64,000 bases of DNA from the NCBI GenBank assembly GCA_021108415.1, contig JAIOQX010000003.1, positions 372,001 through 436,000 of the forward strand, given 5' to 3'. A program made the position numbers and the translations under genes. This stretch comes from Acholeplasmataceae bacterium. Lineage in GTDB: Bacteria > Bacillota_I > Bacilli_A > Acholeplasmatales > Acholeplasmataceae. A model generated the notes under the pieces. The model worked only from the letters and a program-made list of their open reading frames with translations. It did not search any database and was not told where the DNA came from. Shown piece by piece: positions 25,805-35,621 of the stretch; positions within the stretch are counted from its first letter, which is position 1, and each line of letters starts with the position of its first letter.

Positions 25805-27085
25805 ATGAAAGTAGAAAAATTAACAACAAATCAAGTGAAATATACATTTGATGTTTCACCAGAAGAATTTGAACATGGATTAAGCCATGCGTTTGATACA
25901 GTTCAAAAAGATGTCGAATTAAAGGGCTTTAGAAAAGGCAAAGTGCCAAGAAATATTTATGAAACAAAATTTGGTGTTGAATCTTTATATGAAGATGCAA
26001 TCAACCATGTCCTACATCACAAGTATCATGAAGCGCAAGCGCATCCTGATTATGAAATCGTAGGTCAACCTGATGTAGATGTAGATTTCGCATCTATCAA
26101 AAGAGGAGAATCATTTGAAGTCTCTCTAACTGCACCAGTTAAACCAGAAGTAAAACTTGGTCAATATAAAGAAGTTGAAGTTAAAGATATAGATGTTACT
26201 GTAAGTGATGCTGATGTAGATTTAGAGATTAAAAATCTTCTAGGTCAAAAAGCTGAATTAGAATTAAAAGAAGGTGCTCTTGAATTAGGAGATACTGCAA
26301 TCTTTGATTTTGATGGTTATCTAGATAATGAACCTTTTGAAGGTGGAAAAGCTGAAAACTATCAATTAGAAATTGGATCAAACCAATTCATCCCAGGATT
26401 TGAAGATCAAATGGTAGGGATGAAATCAGGGGATAAGAAAGATTTAAAAGTTACTTTCCCTGAAAACTATCAAGCAGAAAATCTTAAAGGTAAAGAAGTT
26501 ACATTTAAAGTTGCACTTCATGAAGTGAAAACAAAAAATCTTCCAGAATTAACTGATGAGTTTGTTGTCTCTTTAGAAAAAGAAGGCGTAAAAACAGTTG
26601 AAGAACTAAAAGCATCTACAAGAACACAATTAGAAACTGCTAAGAAAACTCAAGCAGAACAATCAATAACTTCTGAAATTATTGAAAAAGTAGTGAATGC
26701 TGCAGAACTTGATGTTCCTGAAGTTATGGTTGAAGATGAAATCAAACAATATAAAGAAAATATCGCAAATCAAGCTAAACAATATGGACTTGAATATGAT
26801 ATGTTCTTACAAATGAATGGTATTACACCTGAACAATTTGACGTACAAGTTAAAGTTGAATCAGAAAAAAGAGTTAAAACAACTTTAGTTATTGAAGAAA
26901 TTGCTAAGTTAGAAGGCATTAAAGCGACTGAAGAAGAATTAACAGCTAAGTATGCAGAATTAGCAACACAATACAAGATGGAAGTTGATGAAATAAAGAA
27001 ATATATCCCAGCTTCAATCTTAGAAAAAGATGTTATTGTAAATAAAGCTTATTTATTTGTTGTCGATAACGCTAAAAAAATATAA
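25805..27085 (+). CDS. tig: Trigger factor, ribosome-associated chaperone and peptidyl-prolyl isomerase
   Basis: Binds ribosomal protein L23 at the exit tunnel and assists folding of nascent chains. The 426-aa length is standard. The N-terminal domain carries the ribosome-docking signature GFRKGKVPR (about 41-49), followed by an FKBP-type PPIase domain (about 150-240, DTAIFDFDGYLD...FIPGFEDQMVGMKSG) and the helical C-terminal cage. In low-GC Gram-positives it often lies near clp/lon protease genes; here lon and engB follow after a terminator. Confidence 0.97.
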   Translation: MKVEKLTTNQVKYTFDVSPEEFEHGLSHAFDTVQKDVELKGFRKGKVPRNIYETKFGVESLYEDAINHVLHHKYHEAQAHPDYEIVGQPDVDVDFASIKRGESFEVSLTAPVKPEVKLGQYKEVEVKDIDVTVSDADVDLEIKNLLGQKAELELKEGALELGDTAIFDFDGYLDNEPFEGGKAENYQLEIGSNQFIPGFEDQMVGMKSGDKKDLKVTFPENYQAENLKGKEVTFKVALHEVKTKNLPELTDEFVVSLEKEGVKTVEELKASTRTQLETAKKTQAEQSITSEIIEKVVNAAELDVPEVMVEDEIKQYKENIANQAKQYGLEYDMFLQMNGITPEQFDVQVKVESEKRVKTTLVIEEIAKLEGIKATEEELTAKYAELATQYKMEVDEIKKYIPASILEKDVIVNKAYLFVVDNAKKI

Positions 27086-27094
27086 AAACAAGAT

Positions 27095-27125
27095 GGGAAA
27101 ACATGTGTTTTCCCTTCTTTTAAAA
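27095..27125 (+). terminator. Terminator of tig
   Basis: GGGAAAACA/TGTTTTCCC inverted repeat (27095-27103 / 27106-27114) followed by TTCTTTT. Confidence 0.75.
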
Positions 27126-27132
27126 AAAACAA

Positions 27133-27159
27133 TTGGCACTCAGTCATTATGATTGCAAA
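27133..27159 (+). promoter_or_regulatory. CIRCE-like HrcA operator upstream of lon
   Basis: TTGGCACTC (27133-27141), exactly 9 bp, then GATTGCAAA (27151-27159). Compared with the CIRCE consensus TTAGCACTC-N9-GAGTGCTAA the left arm matches 8/9 and the right arm 6-7/9. It overlaps the -35 region of the lon promoter, as expected for repression by HrcA. Confidence 0.7.
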
Positions 27160-27180
27160 TATTTGTAAATGTGCTATAAT
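27153..27180 (+). promoter_or_regulatory. Promoter of lon
   Basis: TTGCAA (27153-27158), 16-bp spacer, TATAAT (27175-27180) with TG upstream (TGCTATAAT). GGAAG precedes ATG 27213. Confidence 0.7.
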
Positions 27181-27212
27181 AATGTTGAACTTAAAATGAA
27201 GGAAGTGAATTT

Positions 27213-29522
27213 ATGGAACTTGCAAAAAGTTTACCAGCAATCGTTGTCCGTGGTACGATTCCAATCCCTAATAATGATTTTAGAATTGAAGTAGGACGTA
27301 AGATATCTTTAAAGGCTGTAGAAGAGTCTGAAAAGAATTTTGGTTCTTATGTAATCATCTTGGTACAAAAGAATCCATTAATTGAAGAACCAACCGTAAA
27401 AGATATAGAAACATTTGGTGTTTTAGCTAAAATTCAAATGAAGATCAAATTACCAAATGATGCATATAAAGTTAAATTAACAGTACTTAACCGTATAGAG
27501 GTTAAAGACTATTTTATCACTGAGCCATATTATGTCGTTGAATATGATGAAAAAGATACGATTATGAGCGATCAAGATAAAGAATTAACTTTAGTTAAGA
27601 TGGTTGTTGAAGAAGTTGCTAAATATGGTCAAACCATATTAATACCAAACAATCAAGTTTTAGAAAAAATTCAAAAAGGTATCACAAGCGATAAAGTTTG
27701 TGATATGGTTACTTTTTATTTAAAAGCCAATGAACAAGAAAAGTATAGATATTTAGAAGAACTTGATTTAAATAAACGTCTACGTATGTTATTAGAAGAT
27801 ATTAACAAACAAAAGATGATTGTTGATCTTGAACAAAAGATTAATGATGAAATCAAAAAATCTATTGATGAAAATCAAAAAGAGTATTATCTTCGTGAAA
27901 AAATGCGTGCGATTCAAAATGAATTAGGCGATAAAGCTAAAAAAGAAGAAGAAATAGACGCTTTAAGAACAAATATCTTAAAAGCTAAAATGCCCAAAGA
28001 TATTGAAACAAAGGCTTTGGCTGAATTGTCTAGATTTCAATCTACACCATCAGCAATGGCTGAATCATCTATTATTAAGTCTTATCTAGATTTACTTGTT
28101 GAGTTGCCTTGGCATAAATCTAGTAAAGATAATTATGATTTAAAGAAGGTTCAAGATAAATTAGATGAAAATCATTATGCTTTAGAAAAAGTTAAAGATA
28201 GAATTATTGAATATTTAGCTGTTAAGATTATGACAAAACGTAATCCACAGACAATTCTATGTCTTGCAGGTCCTCCAGGAGTCGGAAAGACATCTCTTGC
28301 AATCTCTATTGCAGAAGCATTAAACCGTAAGTTTGTTAAACAATCTTTAGGTGGCGTTAGAGATGAATCAGAGATTAGAGGACATAGAAGAACATATATT
28401 GGCGCAATGCCTGGTCGTATCATTAAAGGTATGAGAGATGCTAAGACGATGAATCCTGTCTTCTTGCTTGATGAAATTGATAAGATGAGTAGTGATTTTA
28501 AAGGTGATCCAGCATCTGCGATGCTAGAAGTACTAGATCCAGAGCAAAATGCTAAATTTAGTGATCACTATTTAGAAGAAGCATATGACTTATCACAAGT
28601 TTTATTTATTACAACAGCAAACTATTTAGAAAATGTTCCTGCACCACTTCGTGATCGTATGGAAATTGTTGAATTATCTAGTTATACTGAACATGAAAAA
28701 TTCCAAATCGCAAGACGCCATTTAATTAAAAAACAATTAAAGGTTCATGGATTAAAAGAAAAAGATTTCTCAATTACTGATGAAGCGATTTATCATATCA
28801 TTCAACACTACACCAGAGAAGCTGGTGTGCGTGAATTAAATAGATATATTGGTGCTTTAATCAGAAAAGGAATTAAAGATATCTTGTTAAAGAAGATAAC
28901 AACGATACATATTGATGATCAGGCTCTAGAGGCTTATGTAGGTAAACCTAAATTTACACATAACCTAGCTGATCAAAAAGAACAAATCGGGGTTGCTACT
29001 GGATTAGCTTATACAGCATTTGGTGGTGATACATTACCTGTTGAAGTCACTTATTATAAAGGTAAAGGACAATTAGTATTAACCGGAAAACTAGGAGATG
29101 TGATGAAAGAATCAGCTCAAACAGCTTTATCTTTTGTTAAATCAAATGCAGTTAATCTTAAATTAGATCCAGCATTATTTGAAGAAAATGATTTCCATAT
29201 TCACGTGCCAGAAGGTGCAGTTCCTAAAGATGGTCCATCTGCAGGGATAACTATTGCAACAGCAATTGTTTCAGCTGCGACACAAAAGTTTGTGAAAAAA
29301 GAAGTTGGAATGACTGGTGAAATCACATTAAGAGGTCATGTACTTCCAATAGGTGGATTAAGGGAAAAATCTATTGCAGCACATCGATCTGGATTAAAAA
29401 CAATTTTAATTCCTAAACAAAACCAAAAAGATATTGAAGACATTCCAGAAGAGGTAAGATCTGCTTTAAAGATTATACCTGTTGAAAATGTGACGGAAGT
29501 CTTTAAAATTGCGCTTAAATAA
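27213..29522 (+). CDS. lon: ATP-dependent protease Lon
   Basis: Cytosolic AAA+ serine protease for damaged and regulatory proteins. The 769-aa protein has the N-terminal substrate domain, a coiled middle region, the AAA+ module with Walker [10 protein letters not shown] (about 352-360) and Walker [10 protein letters not shown], and the C-terminal peptidase domain with the catalytic Ser in PKDGPSAG (about 675) and Lys near 719. Everything needed for activity is present. The CIRCE-like operator predicts heat induction through HrcA. It is followed by a hairpin and then engB. Confidence 0.97.
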   Translation: MELAKSLPAIVVRGTIPIPNNDFRIEVGRKISLKAVEESEKNFGSYVIILVQKNPLIEEPTVKDIETFGVLAKIQMKIKLPNDAYKVKLTVLNRIEVKDYFITEPYYVVEYDEKDTIMSDQDKELTLVKMVVEEVAKYGQTILIPNNQVLEKIQKGITSDKVCDMVTFYLKANEQEKYRYLEELDLNKRLRMLLEDINKQKMIVDLEQKINDEIKKSIDENQKEYYLREKMRAIQNELGDKAKKEEEIDALRTNILKAKMPKDIETKALAELSRFQSTPSAMAESSIIKSYLDLLVELPWHKSSKDNYDLKKVQDKLDENHYALEKVKDRIIEYLAVKIMTKRNPQTILCLAGPPGVGKTSLAISIAEALNRKFVKQSLGGVRDESEIRGHRRTYIGAMPGRIIKGMRDAKTMNPVFLLDEIDKMSSDFKGDPASAMLEVLDPEQNAKFSDHYLEEAYDLSQVLFITTANYLENVPAPLRDRMEIVELSSYTEHEKFQIARRHLIKKQLKVHGLKEKDFSITDEAIYHIIQHYTREAGVRELNRYIGALIRKGIKDILLKKITTIHIDDQALEAYVGKPKFTHNLADQKEQIGVATGLAYTAFGGDTLPVEVTYYKGKGQLVLTGKLGDVMKESAQTALSFVKSNAVNLKLDPALFEENDFHIHVPEGAVPKDGPSAGITIATAIVSAATQKFVKKEVGMTGEITLRGHVLPIGGLREKSIAAHRSGLKTILIPKQNQKDIEDIPEEVRSALKIIPVENVTEVFKIALK

Positions 29523-29531
29523 GTTATAATT

Positions 29532-29557
29532 AAAAGTAGTCTTATTGACTACTTTTT
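29532..29557 (+). terminator. Terminator between lon and engB
   Basis: 10-bp stem (29532-29541 / 29547-29556, loop TTATT) with an A-run before and T-run after. engB starts only 23 nt later, so some read-through is likely because no separate promoter is obvious. Confidence 0.75.
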
Positions 29558-29579
29558 ACTATATTAAGGATGTGTAAAT

Positions 29580-30188
29580 GTGATTAAAGAAGCAATGTAT
29601 ATAAAAAGCTTAACAGATTTAAAAGATAGACCAGAGGTTTTTCCACAAATACTTTTACTAGGACGTAGTAATGTAGGAAAAAGCTCTTTTATCAATAGCT
29701 TAACTAATCGTAAAAATTTAGCTAGAGTGTCTAAGACACCTGGTAAAACTTTATTGTTAAATTTTTATTTATTAAATCAAAATTTTTATTTAGTAGATGC
29801 GCCAGGCTATGGATATGCAAGAAGGTCAAAAAGTTTAAAAGATGAATTTATTATCATGATTGAAAAGTTTTTACTTAACAATCAAGATTTATTATTTGTA
29901 TGTCTTTTAATAGACTTTAAAGTAGGTCCTACAAAAGATGATATCAACACTTATAATTTTATTAGACAATTAGGTAGAGAAGTAGTTGTTATTGCAACTA
30001 AGAAAGATAAGATACCTAAAACTAAACAATATAAACAGGAAAAATTGATTAAGTCTATGTTAGGCACACCTGAGTTATTTATCTCAGTAAGTAATGTAAC
30101 TAAAGAAAATATTAAAACAGTTGAATCTCTATTTTTAGAAAGAATTGAAAACTATTATCATGAAAAGGAAGTTTATGAAGAAATTTAG
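29580..30188 (+). CDS. engB: Ribosome biogenesis GTPase EngB/YsxC
   Basis: Essential GTPase for late 50S subunit assembly. The 202-aa protein shows G1 GRSNVGKSS, G2/G3 region TPGKT and DAPGYGYA, and G4 TKKDK. The start is GTG 29580, 9 nt after AAGGA (29566-29570); the overlapping ATG at 29578 hits a stop at once. In Bacillus lon and ysxC are adjacent in the same order, which supports the call. Its end overlaps the start of the following lipoprotein gene. Confidence 0.96.
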   Translation: MIKEAMYIKSLTDLKDRPEVFPQILLLGRSNVGKSSFINSLTNRKNLARVSKTPGKTLLLNFYLLNQNFYLVDAPGYGYARRSKSLKDEFIIMIEKFLLNNQDLLFVCLLIDFKVGPTKDDINTYNFIRQLGREVVVIATKKDKIPKTKQYKQEKLIKSMLGTPELFISVSNVTKENIKTVESLFLERIENYYHEKEVYEEI

Positions 30189-31191
30189 TATATTTATATT
30201 ATTATTTATAGTTTTGATGAGTTTAACTGCATGTCAGTTAAGCCAATCAGAAACATATAGCATCACATTTGATTCAAATGGAGGCTCTATTGTTACTTCA
30301 ATAGAAGCTGGAGAACTACCATCATCAATTCCTGTAAAAGATGGATATAAGTTTTCAGGATGGTTTTTAGATCAAGCATTTAATTATCCTGCACCTTTTT
30401 ATAGCATTTTAATTAAAGATATTACTGTATATGCAAAATGGATTGAAGAAAATCAAGCATTGACTGAAACAGATATACAAGAAATCATTGCTAATTATCC
30501 TTTTGAATCTCTTGATTTAGAGGATATTGATCCAATCTATTTGATTGAACTTTATGAAGATTACATCTTTGATATGATTTCAAATGCTAGAAAGTCTGTC
30601 GTTATGATTGATATATATGACGGTTATGATTACATGGGTGGTGGATCTGGTGTTATTATTGATAAAATCGGATCAACTTATTATGTATTAACCAATCATC
30701 ATGTGGTAGATGGATCAGAAGGATTTGATTTTGAAATGACTTTATTTGGGACTTCAACTGATTATATTATCAGTGATCAAAATATTAGTTTGTTATGGAA
30801 AGATGTGACTCAAGATCTAGCTTTAATGACTTTTACTTCAACTAGAACCTTTGTACCTATTGAATTTGCAGATATAAATGATATTAGAGTAGGAGAATCA
30901 GTTTACGCGATAGGCTCACCTCTTGATCTCCCTAATACAACAACATCAGGGATCATTTCTAAAGTCAATAGACCGATGTGGGATAATGATGGTATGAATA
31001 CCATTATGATTCAACATACAGCAGGTATTAATCCTGGTAATTCTGGTGGTGCTTTAATTGATATTTATGGACGATTAGTAGGTATTAATACCATGGCTTA
31101 TGTAGATGAATATGTTGGTGAAGGTATCAATAATTTATTTTTTAGTGTTCAAATTGATCGTATTATTGATACGATAGAAAGTTATGAATAA
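30175..31191 (+). CDS. Surface lipoprotein: InlB-type repeat fused to HtrA-like serine protease
   Basis: A 338-aa predicted lipoprotein with signal peptide and lipobox (LTAC, Cys20). An InlB B-repeat (Listeria-Bacteroides repeat) follows at about 25-88, with FDSNGG, GYKFSGWF and TVYAKW. The rest (about 120-338) is a trypsin-fold protease with His176 (TNHHVV), Asp214 (DLALM) and Ser290 (NPGNSGG), the catalytic triad of HtrA/DegP. No PDZ domain is present. ATG 30175 is preferred over upstream ATGs at 30145 and 30163 because AAGGAAG (30165-30171) precedes it and the signal peptide begins there. The gene overlaps engB by 14 nt. Likely a membrane-anchored extracellular protease; target unknown. 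Confidence 0.88.
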   Translation: MKKFSIFILLFIVLMSLTACQLSQSETYSITFDSNGGSIVTSIEAGELPSSIPVKDGYKFSGWFLDQAFNYPAPFYSILIKDITVYAKWIEENQALTETDIQEIIANYPFESLDLEDIDPIYLIELYEDYIFDMISNARKSVVMIDIYDGYDYMGGGSGVIIDKIGSTYYVLTNHHVVDGSEGFDFEMTLFGTSTDYIISDQNISLLWKDVTQDLALMTFTSTRTFVPIEFADINDIRVGESVYAIGSPLDLPNTTTSGIISKVNRPMWDNDGMNTIMIQHTAGINPGNSGGALIDIYGRLVGINTMAYVDEYVGEGINNLFFSVQIDRIIDTIESYE

Positions 31192-31206
31192 AAGGAGGAT
31201 ATTTAA

Positions 31207-32199
31207 ATGAATATATTAGTCTCTGGTGGTACAGGATATATAGGCTCTCATACAGTTGTTGAGTTGATTGCAGCAGGACATTCTGTAGTGATTGTAGATA
31301 ACTTAGTGAATTCAAAAATTGAGACACTTGATAAAATAGAAAAGATTTCAGGTGTAAAACCTACGTTTTATCATGTAGATTGTACAGATTTAGATAAGAT
31401 AGAAGCTATCTTTAAATTACATACATTTGATGGGATTATCCACTTTGCAGGATTAAAAGCAGTTGGTGAATCAGTAACGATTCCACTTGCTTATTATTAC
31501 AACAATTTAGTTTCAACGATTAATTTAAGTCAATTGGCTTTAAAGTATAAAGTTAATAAGTTTGTCTTTTCTTCAAGTGCAACAGTCTATGGAGACCAAA
31601 AGGTTCCATTTTCTGAAGATATGGCATTACTTCCAACAACCAATCCTTATGGTGAAACAAAGGCTATGAGTGAGAGAATCTTAAGAGATACTGCAAGTGT
31701 GAATAAAGACTTTCATGTATCGATTTTAAGATATTTCAATCCAGTTGGTGCACACAGTTCTGGTTTAATTGGAGAATCACCTAATGGAATTCCAAATAAC
31801 TTAATGCCATATATTCAAAAAGTAGCAAATAAGAAACTACCAATCTTAAGCGTTTATGGTAATGATTATGATACACCTGATGGAACAGGTGTAAGAGATT
31901 ATATCCATGTCGTCGATTTAGCTAAGGGTCATGTACTGGCTATTGAAAAGTTAGTTGATCCTGTTGAGATATATAATTTAGGTTCTGGTGATGGCGTCTC
32001 TGTTTTAGAACTCTTAACAGCGTTTGAAACAGCTAATAAAATTGAAATTCCTTATAAGATCGTAGATAGAAGAGCAGGAGATATCGCAAGCAGTTATGCA
32101 GATGCATCAAAGGCTTATAAAAAACTTGGATGGAAAACACATAAAACACTTATAGATATGTGTAAGGATACTTGGAAGTTTGAAAAAAGCAATAAATAA
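31207..32199 (+). CDS. galE: UDP-glucose 4-epimerase
   Basis: Interconverts UDP-glucose and UDP-galactose (some members also UDP-GlcNAc and UDP-GalNAc). The 330-aa short-chain dehydrogenase-type protein has the NAD motif GGTGYIGSH (7-15), the SSSATVYG segment and the catalytic YGETK (Tyr about 147, Lys 151), then GTGVRDYIHVVDLA. AAAGGAGGA precedes ATG 31207, 15 nt after the lipoprotein gene. It would feed galactose-containing glycolipids or polysaccharides. Confidence 0.94.
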   Translation: MNILVSGGTGYIGSHTVVELIAAGHSVVIVDNLVNSKIETLDKIEKISGVKPTFYHVDCTDLDKIEAIFKLHTFDGIIHFAGLKAVGESVTIPLAYYYNNLVSTINLSQLALKYKVNKFVFSSSATVYGDQKVPFSEDMALLPTTNPYGETKAMSERILRDTASVNKDFHVSILRYFNPVGAHSSGLIGESPNGIPNNLMPYIQKVANKKLPILSVYGNDYDTPDGTGVRDYIHVVDLAKGHVLAIEKLVDPVEIYNLGSGDGVSVLELLTAFETANKIEIPYKIVDRRAGDIASSYADASKAYKKLGWKTHKTLIDMCKDTWKFEKSNK

Positions 32200-32248
32200 A
32201 GTGTTAAATAAAGCAGATATGCTTGTTAAATGATATGCTTTATGCTAA

Positions 32249-32254
32249 TATAAT
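32249..32254 (+). promoter_or_regulatory. Candidate -10 of the T-box operon
   Basis: TATAAT at 32249-32254; the -35 (TTGTTA 32223-32228) has a long 20-bp spacer. The transcript would start near 32261, just ahead of the T-box. Confidence 0.5.
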
Positions 32255-32261
32255 TACATAT

Positions 32262-32495
32262 GTGATGAATAGGAAGAGTAATAAGAATTTCATTTTAAAG
32301 AGACGAATTGATTGGTGTAAGATTCGAAATGAAGCTTATGAAGGTAGCCTAGGAGCACTTTTGATGAAATAAAAGTAGTTAAAAGCGTATACTCTGCGAT
32401 AAAGAGATTAAGTGCTAGAAAGATTTTTTCTAGAACTAAGGTGGTACCGCGAATATATTCGTCCTTAGATTTTTATCTAAGGACGTTTTTTTATT
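32262..32495 (+). ncRNA. T-box riboswitch (valine tRNA-sensing, predicted)
   Basis: The leader has the T-box order: AGGAAGAGTA near 32271 (stem I base), AAAGAGAC and GATTGGTGTAAGATTCGAAATGAA (32297-32335, in parts) for the distal stem I loops, the conserved AAGGTGGTACCGCG T-box (32438-32451), and an 11-bp terminator stem (32460-32470 / 32475-32485) with T-run. The T-box bulge can pair with the tRNA ACCA end and form the antiterminator with the downstream CCTTAG. A GTA triplet at 32344-32346 on the 3' side of stem I fits a valine specifier, agreeing with valS downstream. Uncharged tRNA-Val should allow read-through. Confidence 0.9.
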
Positions 32496-32499
32496 TTTT
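32460..32499 (+). terminator. T-box terminator
   Basis: CGTCCTTAGAT/ATCTAAGGACG (11 bp, loop TTTT) followed by TTTTTTTATTTTTTT. Its 5' arm overlaps the antiterminator partner of the T-box. Confidence 0.9.
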
Positions 32500-32509
32500 T
32501 GGAGGATTT

Positions 32510-33070
32510 ATGAAAACATTGATTACAAAAAGACTTATTTTAAGAGATTTAAAACTTGATGATGCAAATGATCTTTTTAGCTATGCAAAAAAACCTAATA
32601 TAGGTCCAATGGCTGGATGGAGTCCTCATAAATCTTTAAAAGAATCTTTAAAGATATTAAAACTTTTAATTAGAGAACAAGAAGTCTGGGCAATGACAAC
32701 TATCAAAGATGATATCTTAATTGGAACGATTGGACTACATATTAGAAATTTTGAAAATGCAGTTAAAAATAGACGTGAAATCGGATATGTCTTAGATGAT
32801 AAGTATTGGGGGCAAGGATTGACAGTTGAAGCTGTCATGAGAGTCTTGGCCTACGGATTTATTAATTTAGAATTAGATGAAATCATTGTAGGGCATATGA
32901 CATCAAATGAGCAATCAAAGCGAGTTATCCAAAAATGCCAATTTACATACACACATACAGAAAAAAGAGATGATTACAATACAAAACAAGTAGATGTACT
33001 TATCTATCACATGACTAAAGAAGACTATAAGGAGTTGATTTTAAATGACAACATTAAAACCAAAATATGA
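32510..33070 (+). CDS. GNAT acetyltransferase (RimJ/RimL-like), under T-box control
   Basis: A 186-aa acetyltransferase of the RimJ/RimL type: TKRLILRDLKLDDANDLF at the N-terminus and REIGYVLDDKYWGQGLTVEA (acetyl-CoA motif, about 88-107). The start is ATG 32510, 5 nt after GGAGG; longer readings upstream would run into the T-box. It lies between the valine T-box and valS and overlaps valS by 26 nt, so it is made only when valyl-tRNA is short. The target (ribosomal protein, amino acid analogue or other) is unknown. Confidence 0.85.
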   Translation: MKTLITKRLILRDLKLDDANDLFSYAKKPNIGPMAGWSPHKSLKESLKILKLLIREQEVWAMTTIKDDILIGTIGLHIRNFENAVKNRREIGYVLDDKYWGQGLTVEAVMRVLAYGFINLELDEIIVGHMTSNEQSKRVIQKCQFTYTHTEKRDDYNTKQVDVLIYHMTKEDYKELILNDNIKTKI

Positions 33071-35621
33071 TTTTAAGGAAGTAGAAGAAAATAGATATCA
33101 AACCTGGGTTGATAAAGGATATTTCAAATCAGGTGTTAACAAAAAAGCTAAACCATTTAGTATTGTTATTCCACCACCGAATGTAACAGGTAAACTACAT
33201 TTAGGACATGCATGGGATAATACCTTACAGGATATCATCATCAGACGTAAACGGATGATGGGATATGATACACTTTTCCTTCCTGGTATGGACCATGCAG
33301 GAATTGCGACTCAAGCTAAAATTGACGCAAGATTAAAAGAAAGTGGCATCTCTAGATATGATATCGGAAGAGAAGCTTTCTTAGAGCATGCTTGGGCATG
33401 GAAAGAAGAATATGCAGACTTTATTAAAACACAGTGGGCAGCGCTAGGTAATTCACTTGATTATGACAAGGAAAGATTTACCCTTGATCAAAAGTTAAAT
33501 GATGCCGTTAATAAAGTATTTTTAAGTTTATATGAAAAAGGTTATATTTATAGAGGACATCGTATTATTAATTGGGATGTTCAAGCTAAAACAGCGCTAT
33601 CTAATATCGAAGTAGAGCATGAAGAAACTCAAGGTAAACTATATTATTTTAGATATCCGTTTGTTGAAAACAAAGGATATTTAGTGATCGCAACAACAAG
33701 ACCTGAGACGATGTTTGCAGATCAAGCATTAATGGTGCATCCAGATGATAAACGTTTTATTGAGTTTATCGGTAAAAAAGTTTATATTCCAGGAACAAAA
33801 GTAGAAATACCAGTAATTGTAGATGATTATGTAGATATGGAATTTGGAACAGGTGTTGTTAAAGTTACACCAGCTCATGATCCTAATGACTTTGAAGTAG
33901 GAACAAGACACAATCTTCAAATGCCTTTATGTATGCATGAAGATGGTACGATGAATGAAATGGCTCATAAATATGAGGGATTAGACCGTTTTGATTGTAG
34001 AGAAGCTTTAATTAAAGACTTACAAGAAATTGATCTTGTAGAAAAAATTGAAAACTATACAAACAATGTAGGATATAGTGAGAGAACTGGTGTTGTTGTA
34101 GAACCTAGATTATCACTACAATGGTTTGTAAAGATGGAAGAATTATCTAGACAAGCACTTGATGATTCAGTATCAGAGTTTGTCCCTAACAGATTTAAAA
34201 AAATCTTTGTCAATTGGATGACTGACACATATGATTGGTGTATCTCAAGACAATTATGGTGGGGTCACCGTATACCTGCTTGGTATAAAGGGGAAGAAGT
34301 AAAAGTACAAATCGAATCACCTGGTGATGATTGGACTCAAGATGAAGATGTTCTTGATACTTGGTTTAGTAGCGCGCTATGGCCGTTTTCAACACTTGGA
34401 TGGCCAGAGATCACTGAAGATTTTAAAAGATATTATCCAACCAGTGTCATGGTTACAGGCTATGATATCATCTTCTTTTGGGTTGCTCGTATGATTTTTC
34501 AAGGTTTAGAATTTACGGGTAAAGACCCATTTGAAAAAGTATTAATTCATGGCTTAATCAGAGATGCTGATGGCAGAAAAATGAGTAAATCATTAGGCAA
34601 TGGTGTTGATCCAATGGATGTGATTGCCAAATATGGTGTAGATGCTTTGAGATATTTCTTAACAACAAATTCTGCGCCAGGATCTGATTTAAGATATGAA
34701 GAAGAAAAAGTAGAGTCTTCATGGAACTTTATTAATAAACTATGGAATATTACACGATTTATTACGATGAACATTGATGATTTTAATGTCAAAAAAGAAA
34801 GTGAATTTGATCTTGCTGATCAATGGATCTTATCTAGATTATCTGAGACAATTAAAGAAGCGGATTATAATTATGAAAAATTTGAGTTTGGTGAAGTATC
34901 TAGAGCTCTATATCATTTCATATGGGAAGATTTTGCTAACTGGTATGTAGAGTTTGCTAAAGTCTCACTAAGAGAGGAGACTCGTAAAAAAACGACACAA
35001 TGGGTCTTAATTAAAGTCTTAAGAGATATCTTAAAACTTATGCATCCATTTATTCCTTTTGTTACTGAAAAACTATTCTTAGAAATAACAGATGAAGAGA
35101 CTATTATGCTATCAGCTTGGCCAGAGGTTGATTATCTTGATTTAGAATCGATAGCAATATTTAATGAAGTTAAAGATGTAATCACAAAGGTTAGAAACTT
35201 AAGAGCAGAACATAACGTAGCACCTTCTAAAGCACTTGATATTCAATTGGTTATCGAAGATGAAAAACAGTTAGAGACGTTTATGAATTTGAAAGCATAT
35301 TTTGAAAAGTTCTTAAATACAAATCAATTAAGCTTAGTTCAAAAACTAAGTATTACTGATGAAACCATAGTTTTAGTTGGACCACAAATTGTTGCCTACG
35401 TATTAAAATCAGATATTATTGATCCTTTGATGGAAAAAGAAGCGTTAATTAAACAAAAATCTTCACTTGAGGGAGAAATCAAGAGAAGTGAGTCTTTATT
35501 GAATAATGAAAGATTTGTATCAAAAGCACCTGAAGCTAAGCTTAATCTTGAAAAAGAAAAATATGAAGATTATAAAAAACAATATGAAATCGTGGTTGAA
35601 AAATTAAAAACATATGTTTAA
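33045..35621 (+). CDS. valS: Valyl-tRNA synthetase
   Basis: Class Ia synthetase charging tRNA-Val. The 858-aa protein has the HIGH-type HLGHAWDNT (about 52), the editing CP1 domain (about 190-330, TTRPETMFADQA), the KMSKS motif (about 511), an anticodon-binding helical domain and the C-terminal coiled coil typical of ValRS (about 795-858). AAGGAG (33029-33034) is 10 nt before ATG 33045. It is regulated by the upstream T-box and overlaps folC by 8 nt. Confidence 0.98.
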   Translation: MTTLKPKYDFKEVEENRYQTWVDKGYFKSGVNKKAKPFSIVIPPPNVTGKLHLGHAWDNTLQDIIIRRKRMMGYDTLFLPGMDHAGIATQAKIDARLKESGISRYDIGREAFLEHAWAWKEEYADFIKTQWAALGNSLDYDKERFTLDQKLNDAVNKVFLSLYEKGYIYRGHRIINWDVQAKTALSNIEVEHEETQGKLYYFRYPFVENKGYLVIATTRPETMFADQALMVHPDDKRFIEFIGKKVYIPGTKVEIPVIVDDYVDMEFGTGVVKVTPAHDPNDFEVGTRHNLQMPLCMHEDGTMNEMAHKYEGLDRFDCREALIKDLQEIDLVEKIENYTNNVGYSERTGVVVEPRLSLQWFVKMEELSRQALDDSVSEFVPNRFKKIFVNWMTDTYDWCISRQLWWGHRIPAWYKGEEVKVQIESPGDDWTQDEDVLDTWFSSALWPFSTLGWPEITEDFKRYYPTSVMVTGYDIIFFWVARMIFQGLEFTGKDPFEKVLIHGLIRDADGRKMSKSLGNGVDPMDVIAKYGVDALRYFLTTNSAPGSDLRYEEEKVESSWNFINKLWNITRFITMNIDDFNVKKESEFDLADQWILSRLSETIKEADYNYEKFEFGEVSRALYHFIWEDFANWYVEFAKVSLREETRKKTTQWVLIKVLRDILKLMHPFIPFVTEKLFLEITDEETIMLSAWPEVDYLDLESIAIFNEVKDVITKVRNLRAEHNVAPSKALDIQLVIEDEKQLETFMNLKAYFEKFLNTNQLSLVQKLSITDETIVLVGPQIVAYVLKSDIIDPLMEKEALIKQKSSLEGEIKRSESLLNNERFVSKAPEAKLNLEKEKYEDYKKQYEIVVEKLKTYV

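Noticed and set aside
32200-32248. Terminator of galE
   Set aside because: The partial repeat around AAAGCAGATATGC and GATATGCTTT is imperfect and lacks a T-run, so I could not support it.
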